Origin: Mastigamoeba balamuthi | Taxonomy: Eukaryota > Evosea > Mastigamoebida > Mastigamoebidae | DNA length: 64,000 bases | Assembly: GCA_902651635.1 (NCBI GenBank) | Contig: CACRSC010000021.1 | Coordinates: 1 to 64,000, forward strand | Direction of reading: 5' to 3' | In this document: piece after piece, positions 42,769-55,584 of the stretch | How the letters are laid out: each line of letters starts with the position of its first letter | How positions within the stretch are numbered: the first letter of the stretch is position 1 | The notes under the pieces: model-generated | What the model saw: the letters and a program-made list of their open reading frames with translations, nothing else | The model's database searches: none | Told to the model about the DNA's origin: nothing | Translations under genes and position numbers: made by a program

Positions 42769-43779
42769 ATGTCCACACGCACGGAGCGCATCTTCGCGGC
42801 CTTCCAGGGCCCTGTGCTGAGCCTCGAGAGCTCCATCCTCCACATGTTCAAGCCCTACACGGCCGAGCTGCTGGTCCCGCGCCGCTGGCGCCGGTCCCTC
42901 GGCGTCAGCACGCAGGACGTGTTCAGTTCGCTGCGGCTCGCCTGTGTACGTGCACACGCCTCGTCGCCCCCCGTCCGCTGCGAGCAGTGCGGCGACGTCG
43001 TCGAGGTCGCCGACACGTGGACGTACCCGGGCAGGCTCCCCGACGACCTCGAGAGCTTCTGCGCGACCGTCCGCTCCAAGTGCACGTCTTCGCGCAGGCA
43101 CCTCCGCGCGCCGTCCCTCGTGCTGACCGTCGACATCGGCGGTGCAATGGTGTGCAGCGGAGAGTTCTCGGTGTTCGCCCGCGAGCCGGGCAGGTACAAG
43201 AAGAAGAGGAGAACTCAGCAGCAGCAACCAGGCGAAGTTGTAGTAGCCAGCCCCGACCCGAGGCAGGATGCCTCGCTTTGCACCAGTGCGCTGTAGCGAG
43301 TCTGCCCATTCCTTCACCTCTTTTTTCTACATGCACACATGCATTACTCGTTATGCCCGAGACCGATTCTATTCTTACCACCCCGTTGCATTCGGGCAGA
43401 GATGATGCTGGTTGTGCAGATCCTGGAGCAGCAGCCCAACGCAATGGACCTCCCGCTGAGCGCCTTCTCCATGGTCGAGGGCGTCGTCCATGCGCTCGGC
43501 AGGGTGCCCGGGTTTCTTTTCCAGAAGAGCTGTGTCATGGGACCCAACAGTGCGCCTGCATCCCCGTCCCCCCGCCCTTCTCCAGCCAGAGCAGCCCGTA
43601 GGCTCAAATTGGTGGTCGGAGCAGAACTGTTGGTGTTCGTGCGGGCGTATAGGACGGCAGAGGACGCACTCCAGGGCGACATGGTCTGCTACCAGTACGC
43701 CAAGAACATCATCCCCAACGCAATCGGCCAGGACGTCTGCGACACCGTCTCGCTGCTCTCGCTCTGCCGCAGCTGGTGA
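42769..43779 (+). CDS. tandem family member B, unknown two-domain protein
   Basis: Exons 42769-43285, 43400-43549 and 43625-43779 give 273 residues. The first domain is nearly identical to member A between DVVEVADTW and GRYKK. It reads CEQCG at the first Cys pair. The linker is short and Gln-rich. The C-terminal part is LVVQILEQQPNAMDLPLSAF, PGFLFQKSC, LLVFVRAYRTAEDA, ending SLCRSW. Exon 2 and exon 3 have exactly the same lengths as in A (150 and 155 nt), so the fold of this part is probably constrained. Closest to A. Confidence 0.75.
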
Positions 43780-44006
43780 GCGGGTGGGGGAGCTGTACAA
43801 ATAGCAGGAAACCTCACGCGGCCTCAGTGCTTTATTCCCCGTGAAATGCCCGTTCCTCTCGCGTGGCCCCTGTCCCACAGCTCCGAGGGGTGAGAAGCTG
43901 TGTTAGGCATGTTGGATTTTTCGTTCCCCCCGAGTAAGTTGCCCGATTGTCGTTCCCTCATGCCAAAAAGACGCCAATCACTCCTCTCAAGCACAAGCAC
44001 CGAGAG

Positions 44007-45155
44007 ATGTCCACACGGACAGAGCGCATCTTCGCAGCGTTCCAGGGTCCCGTCCTCAGCATCGACAGCCCGGTGCTTCACATGTACAGGGCGTACACGG
44101 CCGAGCTGCTGATGCCCCGCCGATGGCGTCGGTCCCACGGCCTCCGCCCCTCGGAAGTCTTGAGCTCTCTGCTGTCCGCCTGCGTCCGCCCGCACGCCTC
44201 CCCGACGGCCGCCCCTGTCACCTGTCCGCAGTGCGGCTACGTCGTCGAGGTCGGCAACGCGTGGGTGAACCGCGACGAACTCCCCGACGACCTCGAGAGC
44301 TTCTGCGCGACCGTCCGCTCCAAGTGCACGTCGTCGCGCAAGCATCTCCGCACGCCGTCCCTCGTGCTGACCGTCGACATCGGCGGCGCCACGGTGTGCA
44401 GCGGCGAGTTCTCGGTGTTCGCCCGCGAGCCGGGCAGGTACAAGAAGAAGAAGAGGAAGCAGGGGCAGAACGATGCACAGTCAGGGCTGCTGGTGATCAT
44501 GAACCCCCATCAGCAGCGGTCAGGGCCCCGTGACCTCGTCCCCTCGAGCCCCGGGCCACGGCCAGACCCCTTGCCCTGCTCGTTCCCAGGTGCGCCTGCG
44601 GGTGGCCACGCAACCGGGGGGCTTGTCTCGGCCGCCTGCGTAGTGCGTGCCCCTTTGTTGTTCATTTTCCGGCGAGTGCGGGGGGAGTGCGGGTTTGTGT
44701 GATGATGTGCCCTCCCGAGGCACAGGCACCCATTCTCTGACCGCCCACCTCTGCCGCGCAAAGGCATGCTGGTGGAGGTGGAGGTGGTGCGGAGGCTGCC
44801 CAACGACCTGCCCCCGAGGGCGTTGGGCATGGTCGAGGGCGTCGCCCAGGCCCTCGGCAGCGCTCTCCCGGGCTTCCTCTTTCAGAAGAGCTTACTCACC
44901 AACGGTCCGTCCACCCCCCACCCCCCACTGCAAGAAGGGGTTGACCGCCTTCTTCCCTCACCGTTTCTCTCTCTTCGCCCTCCGACTGGGGCCACGCAAG
45001 AGATTATGGTGTTCGTGAGAGCGTTCGCGAGGGTCGAGGACGCCGAGAGGGGGTACGCAGTAAGCCAGCAGTACGCCAGCAACGCCATCCCCAACGTCCT
45101 CGGCATGGACGTCCGCTTCAGCGTCTCTCTGCTCGCCCTCTGCCGCAGCTGGTGA
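44007..45155 (+). CDS. tandem family member C, unknown two-domain protein
   Basis: Exons 44007-44589, 44764-44904 and 45001-45155 give 292 residues. It starts MSTRTERIFAAFQGPVLSID and keeps CPQCGYVVEV, FCATVRSKC, SSRKHLR and FSVFAREPGRYKKKKRK. The linker is longer and Pro/Gly-rich. The C-terminal part is more diverged (MLVEVEVVRRLPNDLPPRAL, PGFLFQKSL, IMVFVRAFARVEDAERGYAV) but ends LCRSW. Exon 3 is again 155 nt. The upstream in-frame extension has no ATG, so the start at 44007 is firm. Confidence 0.75.
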
Positions 45156-45473
45156 TCCCCGGGGCAGCCCGTGCCCGCTGAAGCGTCACTAGGGGATTTC
45201 CTGTCGTGCTCAGCTCACGGTGCGGCGCGGCGCTTCGTTGATTTCCATTGAACATCGGTCATGTGTTTTGTGGTAAGATCTTAAAGATTTTCGAGCGCCC
45301 GGTGCTCGCTTGTGGGCGTTGGCCAAACGCCCACGAGGTCCCCCTGTGTTGAATTGGACACACCCGGGATGGTGCCGAAAATATATGTCAGATACTGGGA
45401 TCTAAAAAGGAAAGATTCTTCTCCCGGGTGGTGCACTGCTCGGCCTGCCCGGAATTGGCGCAAAACTCGCGAG

Positions 45474-46052
45474 ATGTCCACACGCACAGACCGCATCTTC
45501 GCGGCGCTCCAGGGCCCCGTGCTGGGCGTCAGCAGCCCCGTGGTCCACATGTACAAGACGTACACGGCCGAGCTGCTGCTGCCGCGCCGCTGGCGCCTCG
45601 CGCGGGGCCTCAGCATCACCGACGTCTTCGCGGCCCTCCAGCTCGCCTGCGCCCGCGCCGACGCCTCGCGCTCCTCGCCGCCCCTCCACTGCGGCCGCTG
45701 CGGCGGCGTGCTGGCGGTGGGAGACGCGTGGGCGGACCCCACGGGGCTGCCCGACGACCTCGAGAGCTACTGCGCGGAGGTCCGCTCGGTCTGCACGTCG
45801 TCGCGCAGGCACCTCCGCACCGAAGCCCTCGTCATGACCGTCGACATCGGCGGCGCCCTCGTCTGCAGCGGGTGGTTCGCCGTCTTCGCCAGGAGGCCCG
45901 GGAGGTACAAGCAGATCAGGAGGGCCCGCAGGGCGGCGGCTGAGGCCTCGGAGCTGTCGCTGTCGTCGTCGCCGCCGCCGCTGCCATCGTCGTCGCCGTC
46001 GGCGCTGTCGATGTGGTCGGCGTCATCGTCGGCGGCTGCGTCACTTCAGCTA

Positions 46053-46084
<32 letters not shown>

Positions 46085-46684
46085 CGAGCAAGCGGCGGCG
46101 GTCGCCCTGACAGGCAGCCCCGTCACAGCGGACCTGGCACTCAGCTGTCGTGCGTGCCCCTGGCGTTTGTCGGTGGGGAGGAGGGGAGGAGGGGGGACAG
46201 CGATCAGTTGATTTTGCGCGTATTGCCGCCTGCTGTCTGACGAGGGGGTTGGGGCAGCGCTGATGCTGGTGGTGGAGGTCCTCAGGCCCATTTCTGTCGA
46301 GGTTCCGCCCGGCTCGTCCTCTCTTGTCGCCGGGGTTGTGGACGTGCTGCGGGCTCTGGTGCCAGGCTTCCTAATGCAGAAGAGTAGCATCATGTCCGAC
46401 GGTATGCCCAACGCCATCCTCATCTTCCCCCACTGGGTGGCCTGCACCCTGTGGTGGGCCCAGGGACGGGGGGATTGGTTGTGGACCGGCGATGATGCCA
46501 GCTCGTGAGGCTCATACTTCGTACTTCAGGGCTGGCGGTGTTTGTGAGGGCATACAGATCGGTCGAGGATGCGGAGCGGGGGCATATGACTTGCGTCAGC
46601 TACGCCAGAAACAGCATCACAAACTCCATCAACTACGATATACTGGAGAGCATTGTCGTTCTCTCGCGATGCAAAAGCTGGTGA
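45474..46684 (+). CDS. tandem family member D, unknown two-domain protein
   Basis: Exons 45474-46149, 46258-46401 and 46530-46684 give 324 residues. It is the most diverged copy: MSTRTDRIFAALQGPVLGV, CGRCGGVLAV, YCAEVRSVC, SSRRHLR, FAVFARRPGRYKQIRR. The linker is long and built of Ser/Pro runs encoded by TCG/TCC repeats. The C-terminal part (MLVVEVLRPISVEVPPG, PGFLMQKSS, LAVFVRAYRSVEDAERG) ends SRCKSW instead of LCRSW. The last exon is less GC-rich than the rest. An AT-rich island begins right after this gene. Confidence 0.72.
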
Positions 46685-48015
46685 GAGCTTGTAACTGCCC
46701 AAGAATATGTACAAATATATTTGGGTTTTTTGGGTTTCTTATTGCTGGTTGTGTGCTGGGACGCAGTTTGACCCTATGTAGTAACTACTTGATTTTGCAG
46801 TTATGCATAATTTCTGGCAGAAACGTCCGTAATCTCTCTAGAGATTCATCAGGTATTCAAATAATACTTGAGTATCTCTGGAACGATGCCCTCTTACTTG
46901 TTCTCTGCAAGTGGCAGGGACGAGATGGCATGGAGTCCAGGCTGAGAGCATAAACAACATGAAGCCTGGCAGTCTGTTCTTGAATGTTGTAAAGTCTTCA
47001 CATATAAGGGGAAGGCATATGAGAAGTATGAGCAGTCTCTATCTTCTTCTTAATTTCAAAAGTTCTTAACATGTCTTAGTACAGTTCCATACACTCAATT
47101 CTGGTATGAATTTCATGATAAGATTGTCATTCTGGGTTCTGAGCTTCAATATGAAGCAGGAGCTCTTCCTGTGAACACTCTTTCTTCTGTTTTTTTGAGT
47201 TCAGAGAGCAGAACTACTGTAAGCAATTTCATTATAAAAAGAAAAAACATACAAAGAAAAGCCCTCTGTTAAAGCATTATGCTCTTTTTGTGTTGTATCT
47301 CTGTAAGGTATTCTGAAGAGAGAAATAACATACCTTGTGAGCCTAAAGAAGACAGTGCATTGTTGCCTGAGATAACGAATCATGCTGCTCAATTTCTGAT
47401 ATACTATTCTGGTCATTAATAGGCACAGAAACCTCTTTACTGCATCTAGTGCAATGTAGTTCTCATACAACACTAATATTGTACTATCATATTATGACCA
47501 CTTATAGAAGGCAACAGTTTATCAAATAGCTGGAAAGATATTTTAGCAGCAAAAAGAAAGTGTGCACTCAATCAAAGTGGCCTTAATAGCAAGCGGTTCC
47601 TGAAGTATATTGAAACACTGAACATGGCCTTGCCTTTTTTTGTGCTCAATAGAACCTTGAGTACAGTTACACTAAGAACCAGAGAAGAGTCACAGATTAT
47701 CTTCATTGATAAGCATTTTTACAATTTGGCATGCATTTTTGAGGCACTAACAGCCTTGCACTTCACATATGAGATATTCATGAATCCATCAGAGTGAACA
47801 AGGCCATATGTGCTTTGTTACTTGCAGATGCCCTGTACATGTGAGTGGAAACACCCGAGCTCGTGGCAATGCTATCATCTGAATATATGGCAAATGTAGT
47901 CAATTGGTCTCTGTGCGTATTCCCCCCCCCCGGAGACATCGAATGGATATTATTCACCCGAATCGTGATACCTCTTCCCCTCACGGCAACCACCCACCGA
48001 GCGTTTCGCACAGCC
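46685..48015. other. AT-rich island, no supported gene
   Basis: About 1.2 kb whose composition is strikingly AT-rich compared with everything around it. It holds two plus-strand open stretches with protein-like composition: one around 47085-47215 (containing FHDKIVILGSELQYEAG) that ends at a GTAAGC, and one at about 47498-47797 (99 codons, ending IFMNPSE) without an early ATG. They could be exons of an AT-rich gene or the remains of an insertion. I recognise neither. Confidence 0.4.
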
Positions 48016-48975
48016 ATGAAAGGGGCACCGCTGCGCAAGGCGCCGTCCGCGGGCTCCTCACGGCCCATCCCGTCGCTCTCGTCCTCGCAGAAGTCGGCGC
48101 CGACGTCTGTGCGCGCCGGCCGCTGCGCCGGCGGCCCGTCGTCGCCGTCGACGTCGGCGCCCACGTCCGCGGGCTCGTCGTCGTCGTCCCTGTCGCAGGC
48201 CAAGACGATGACGCACGCCCGCGTCGACAAGTACGTCGTCGACCAGACGCTCAACGCCGACAAGAAGCACAAGACGTCCGCAGGGCCTCGCCCCTGTTCT
48301 ATTTATAGCCCCCGTGACGTGTCCTCGCTGGCGTGGCGCGGGCACGCGCGCCAGTGCGCTCTCGCAGGCGTACGCGCGCGGGGACATACCTTGCCACATC
48401 AACCACGGGTGCGTGCGGGCGACGGTGCAGTGGTCGCAGGCCCCGCAGTGCCTCGACTACGACCCGCTGCTGCTCTTCCTCGTCGAGGGCCTCATCGAGC
48501 TGTGCGCCTCCTCTGCTCGGCACTCACTCGCGGAGCTCACGCTCACGGCGCTCGCAGGGAGCACCCGTACGTGTTCCTGGCGCGCGAGGGGGTCAAGGAC
48601 CTGCTGGCAGCCCCCGGGGGCCGCGAGAAGACGCTGCCGCTCGTGGGGCGCGTCTGCGCGTCGCTGCGAGTGCCGCTGCGGCACCAGAACCTCGACATCT
48701 TCCTCGCGGGCGCCAACGCGCTGCACCAGCTCGTCAGGTGCGTGGGCGCGCCCGCGGTGCTGCCGCACTTCGAGCCGCTCATCGCGCCGCTGCGCACCAA
48801 GCTCTCGGCCGTGGGCGCCTCCAGGGCCCCGGCCCCGGGCGGCACCAAGGGCGAGAACACCGTGGGGCCCGCGCAGTGCATGCAGGCGTGCAACGAGGTC
48901 CTCAGGGCCGTGGCCGACGGCGGCGGGCAGCCCGCCCTCGCCATGATCAAGTCCAAGATACCCACGTTCATGTAA
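48016..48975 (+). CDS. PACRG: PACRG, axonemal doublet inner-junction protein
   Basis: Exons 48016-48275, 48355-48501 and 48558-48975 give 274 residues. After a low-complexity Ser-rich N-terminus, the ParcG domain is complete: ALSQAYARGDIPCHINHG, QWSQAPQCLDYDPLLLFLVE, HPYVFLAREGVKDLLAAPGG, TLPLVGRVCASLRVPLRHQN, and the end IKSKIPTFM. PACRG with FAP20 forms the inner junction between A and B tubules of ciliary doublets. Joining exons 2 and 3 restores the family sequence LIELEHPYVFL, which confirms the splice. A second ciliary gene in the window (with CFAP100 at 12217). Confidence 0.9.
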   Translation: MKGAPLRKAPSAGSSRPIPSLSSSQKSAPTSVRAGRCAGGPSSPSTSAPTSAGSSSSSLSQAKTMTHARVDKYVVDQTLNADKKHKTSAGPRPCSIYSPRDVSSLAWRGHARQCALAGVRARGHTLPHQPRVRAGDGAVVAGPAVPRLRPAAALPRRGPHRAVRLLCSALTRGAHAHGARREHPYVFLAREGVKDLLAAPGGREKTLPLVGRVCASLRVPLRHQNLDIFLAGANALHQLVRCVGAPAVLPHFEPLIAPLRTKLSAVGASRAPAPGGTKGENTVGPAQCMQACNEVLRAVADGGGQPALAMIKSKIPTFM

Positions 48976-49223
48976 AGACCCGCCAGGACTCCAACGTCCC
49001 GTGCCTGAGTGTGAGACGTGCGAACTCTTGTACCGCGAAGCGAAGGGGGCCAAGCGCAAGGAACCCTGCTGTTGTGGTAGCCCGTACACGCGCTTGCGGG
49101 GAGAGGGGATGGGGAGAGGGGGCACAGCACGGATGCGTGCGCTGGCATGTAAGAGAGGCACTTGGGGGGTTTTACGTGATTTTTAAAGGGGAGGAGGAGG
49201 GGACGGGGGAGGGGAGGGGAGGC

Positions 49224-51595
49224 CTACGCGTCCCATGACCAGTCGTCCGCCGCTGACGTTGGCGTCACAGACACCGACGGCGACTGCGACTTGGCCGCGG
49301 GCGTGACCGGCGGCGGCGACGAGGACCCCACGGGGGCCGAGGCGGCTGCAGCGGGCGGCGTCTGCTGGCGCGCCTTCTTCTTGGCCGCCGCGATGGGAAC
49401 TGCTGGTCGAGCCAGTTGTCGCCCGCGAGGTCCTGCTCGTCGGTGCTCACCAGGGGGTTCGTCGCCGCAGACTCCACGGCGCCCGCGGGCGGCGACTGCG
49501 TCGAGCGCGACCTCTGCACAGAGGCCGTCCTCGAGTGCATCGTCGGCGTCGGGTCCTCGCCGCCGCCGTAGAACAGGCTGTCGACGTCGTCGTCCGCGGC
49601 GGGCGGCGTGTACGACGACACGGCCTGCGGGTTGTCGTAGTAGCTCGACGTCGACGGCGCCTTGGCCGCCGGCGCCCGCGCGTACGACGACGACGCCGAC
49701 GACGAGGAGCTGTAGGCCATGGAGACGCGGTGGTCCTGCGCGCCCATGGGCTGCGACTGCGGCTGCCCGAGGTAGTTCTGCATGTACTTCCAGCTGCGCT
49801 CCGACTGCTCGGCGACCGTGTGCGCCGCCGTCTGCGTCAGCCCCGAGACCGTGTCGACGATCCCCGACTCCTGCAGCTTCGCCGCCGTCGTCTGCGCGGG
49901 CACGTCAGCAGCTGAGACCCTCCCGCGGGGGGGCGGCACGGACCGAGGCGACGGTCTTGGCGAAGGAGGTGAGCATCCCCCAGCCCTCCCCGATCGTGGC
50001 GACGAGGTCCTCGTTCCCGCCCTGGTGCGCGTTGGCCTGCCGGGCAGAGGCCTGCCTGGCGCTACGCGCGGCGAGCTCGGGGTCGAACTGCTCGTACGAC
50101 ATCGACGGCATCGGCTTCCTCGCGGGCGCCGCCGACGCCGTGCCTGCCGCAGCGGACGCCTGCTGCCCGTGGCCCCCCTGCGACTGCAGCGGCGGGCCCA
50201 CAGTCTCGACAGAGTCCCACCCGGACGCAGAGTCCGAGCTCTCCTTCCTCTGCTGCTGCTGCTGCTGTTGCTGCAGCTGCTGCTGCTGCTGCTGCAGCCT
50301 GGCGTTCTTGGCGGCAAGCTCGGGGTCGAACTGCTCGTACGACATCGAGGGCATGGGCTTCCTGGCGGGCGCAGCAGCAGCGTAGGCCTCCGCCTCGGTC
50401 GACCAGCCGTTCGCCGCCCCCGACGACGCCATCCCGCGCCTGCTGGCCTGCGCCTGCGCCTGCGCCGACGCCTGGGCCTGGGCCTGGGCCGACGCCGGCC
50501 TCGGGCTGGGGCTGTTCTGCCTCAGGCCGGGCGAGGCGACCTGCGGAGAGGCCGCCTGCGCGGGCTGCTGCTGCTGCTGCTGCTCGGACACCTCGAGCGA
50601 CCCGAATATCTCCTCGAGCTGCTTCTGGCTCGCGGCAGCAGAGGACGAGGCCGAGGCCACGGGCGCCGGGCTCGGCGTGCTGGCGGGCTGCGCCTTCTCC
50701 TGCGCCTCGCCCCACGTGTCCCACGACTCCTGGCGCTGGCGCGACGCCGGCCTGGCCTTCTGCGCCTGCGTGGCGCACCGCGTCTTGGCGGCCGCCGACG
50801 ACGCCGACGGCGACGGGCTCGTGGGCGGCGGCGACGAGTTCGGCGTCGCAGGAGCGGCCCCGCCCGCGATGGCGCGCTTGTACTCCTCAAAGGCCTTGGA
50901 GCCGTAGCGCGTCGTGAGCGGCTTGCCCTCGAGGGCGGGCCCCTGGGCGCGCAGGAACTCGTGGAAGCGCTCGTTGCCGCCGCTGCGCATGACCGACAGC
51001 TGGCGGGGCGTCCACGAGTCCATGTTGAGGCTGCGCACGAAGCTCAGGTGCACGCCCAGCCCGCGGTGCACCCCCGAGCACTGGTAGCAGATGAAGATGC
51101 CCAGCGTCGCTGCGTGGCGCCCCCCGTCAGTGCCAGTGCCCGACGACGGGCGAGGGGGCGGAAGGGGAGCGAATCGGAGATATCGAGGGGGAGGGGACGC
51201 AGGCATTTTTTGAATTGCGGGATAGAATCTCAGGGAGGAGAGAGGAGGTTGGAAAACGCGACAGAAAAGCGTGCGCGGCGGCGGGTGTGGGCGCACCGGA
51301 CGCCCACTGCGGGTTGGGTGCGTTGCACTCGGCGCACACCTGTCGGAGGAGCGGCGGTCAGCGACGCTGCGGGCGCGGCATACGCGCTGCCTCGGAGGGG
51401 TGGTCGCGAGAGAGAGGAGGGGCAATCGCCCAGTGCCAAAATCCCTCTCTCTCCCCTTCACCCCCAGGGGGCGCAGGCGCGGCTGGGAGGGGGCGCTGGG
51501 TGGGTGGGGCGGCGCACATTGTTGGCCCGGTTGCGCTTGAGCTCGCGGAAGATGGCGTCGCGCTCGTCGTCGGGCACGTACTTGGCCGCTGCCAT
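49224..51595 (-). CDS. ARFGAP1: ArfGAP1-like Arf GTPase-activating protein
   Basis: Exons, in order of translation: 51518-51595, 51297-51339, 49944-51109 and 49224-49891. The ArfGAP zinc finger is exact (Cys28-x2-Cys31-x16-Cys48-x2-Cys51) with Arg56 as the arginine finger and GVHLSFVRSLNMDSW. A long Gln/Ala/Ser-rich region follows with two copies of KPMPSMSYEQFDPELAA. The segment EGWGMLTSFAKTVAS resembles the curvature-sensing ALPS helix of ArfGAP1. It should stimulate Arf1 GTP hydrolysis on Golgi membranes. Near 49397 the frame must shift by one base to reach the obvious C-terminus (AAAKKKARQQTPP, then ADDWSWDA and stop). A missing C in a CCC run would explain it, so an assembly error is likely. 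Confidence 0.85.
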
Positions 51596-51833
51596 TCTCT
51601 GTGCCCCCCCCGCCGCGGGATGTTTGTCACAGATATTTCTCCCCCCTGGCGTCATCGAAATCTTCCTGCTGGGTCAAATTTTTGACCGGTCGCATGTGGG
51701 CGCCCTTCGCACACTTCGGGTCGGGGGTAATCGCTGGGTTCAGGCGTTCGCCAACGAGAATGCTGAACTGCCATTCAAAGCGGGAGCAGCAGGCCTGATA
51801 CGCGTATCTTGATTCCAAAAATAGCTGCGTGCC

Positions 51834-52778
51834 ATGGGCGGCGCCTGCACGCGCACCCACTCGCTTGCCGCGCCCGCGACCGTCCCCGCCCACGCCCCCT
51901 GCGCCGCCGAGCACCCCCCGGCGCCCATACGCGTCGAGACCCGACCGCCCTCGGCGCAAGACGCGGCGCAGACCCGGCCCGAGCCGAGCGGCGCAGACGA
52001 CGAGGGCGACTGGGTCTTCTGCTACAGCTGCGGCGAGACGATGCCGCCGGGCGAGTACGAGGGCCACGCCGTCTCGTGCCCCTCGTGCGAGGCCTCCAAG
52101 CGCGCCGCCCTGCCCCCGGGCCTGCGCGGCACCGACGCCGTCGCGCCCGCGGGCCCCGCGGCCCCGGGGCCCCAGTGCCCGCTGGCCGCGTTCAACGCCG
52201 CCGCGCGCGCCGCCTACGAGGCGTCGCTGCCCCAGTGCCCGGGCTGCCGCTCGGTGCGCCTGCGCCCCGCGGCCCTCGTCGACCACATGCGCGCCGCCTG
52301 CCCGCAGCGCGGGGCCAGCGCCGAGCTCGCGGCCACCCTCGACGCGGCCGCCGCTGTCATCCAGGCCGCCTGGAAGGGCGCCCTCGCCCGGCGCCGCGCC
52401 GACGCCCCGCTCGCGGCCGCCGCCGCCGTCGTCGTCTGCCACCAGTGCGGCGGCGGCGTGCGGGCCGACGCGGCGCGCGGGCACTTTGGCCCCTGCGCGC
52501 AGCGGTGCGCGGGCGAGCGCGCGGCGCTGCCCGGGGGCGTCGCCTGCCCCGAGCTGCCGCGCGCGCCCGCCGCGGGGCTGCCGGGCGCCGGGTGCGCGCG
52601 CGAGGAGCTGCGCGAGTACAACAGGGAGGCGCGGGCGCGCTACTTCGCGGGGCTGCCGCGCTGCGACGTGTGCGGCAGGCGCGTGGCCCCGCGCGGGTAC
52701 GCGGCGCACAGGAGGCGGTGCAGGAGAGCGCTCATAGCGGAGCGCCCCAGCACGTCGGTGCTCAGCACGCTGGCCTGA
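51834..52778 (+). CDS. four-C2HC-zinc-finger protein with IQ motif
   Basis: A single exon of 314 residues. Four C2HC fingers are visible: CYSCGETMPPGEYEGHAVSC, then CPGC with HMRAAC, CHQCGGGVRADAARGHFGPC, and CDVCGRRVAPRGYAAHRRRC. Spacing is C-x2-C-x11/12-H-x3/4-C, the zf-C2HC_2 type found in ZC2HC1-like proteins, several of which are ciliary. Between fingers 2 and 3 lies an IQ motif (AAVIQAAWKGALARRR), a calmodulin site. The rest is Ala-rich. It starts 238 bases from the divergent ArfGAP gene, so the two probably share a promoter region. The exact function is unknown. Confidence 0.75.
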   Translation: MGGACTRTHSLAAPATVPAHAPCAAEHPPAPIRVETRPPSAQDAAQTRPEPSGADDEGDWVFCYSCGETMPPGEYEGHAVSCPSCEASKRAALPPGLRGTDAVAPAGPAAPGPQCPLAAFNAAARAAYEASLPQCPGCRSVRLRPAALVDHMRAACPQRGASAELAATLDAAAAVIQAAWKGALARRRADAPLAAAAAVVVCHQCGGGVRADAARGHFGPCAQRCAGERAALPGGVACPELPRAPAAGLPGAGCAREELREYNREARARYFAGLPRCDVCGRRVAPRGYAAHRRRCRRALIAERPSTSVLSTLA

Positions 52779-55042
<2,264 letters not shown>

Positions 55043-55584
55043 TCAGTACGGCGCAGGGCTCAGGCACAGGAGGCCGAGCTCAGCGCCCTCGCCGCAGCCG
55101 CAGACGGGGATCGGGGACGACACGGACGACGGCCTCCTGCGGCTCTCGCGCTCGAGCAGCAGGCCCGCGAGCGGGTTGCACGCGCGCTCGACGACGGGCG
55201 ACGCGCCCACAAAGGGCAGCGCGACGCAGAACGAGTCGTGGAGGCACGGCGACAGCAGGATCTCGCGCAGCTCCTCGTCTTGCATGCCGCTGGCCATGGC
55301 CTTGAGGTCCTCTCTGAGGGGGGAGATAGCACAGGCAGGGGGTACCACTGTCAGGTAACTTTATAGTTGTTTCTCAGGATTCAGATAGAGGCAATTTTCG
55401 CAAAGGCACCGGAAAACAGCGAAATTCGCCGAAAAAAGCGGGGGCGCCTTCGGTGGTGCCGGGAAACCATGTCCGCAGAGGGGGCGGAGGAGGCCGCGAG
55501 TGCGCACTGGAAGGGGGAAGGGCACGCGACGCGGGTGCTGCAGCGGACGGGCTTGGGAACGACTAGCGGGGCTTCGAACAGCAT
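55043..55584 (-). CDS. small unknown protein
   Basis: Exons 55526-55584 and 55043-55313 on the minus strand give 109 residues. The conserved-looking core is a helix (EDLKAMASGMQDEELREILL) followed by FCVALPFVGASPVVE and a Ser/Pro-rich tail. The start exon was chosen because its GTGCCC donor gives the right phase and because a TATTTATA lies about 62 bases upstream. Family not recognised; the downstream exon is more certain than the first. Confidence 0.45.
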
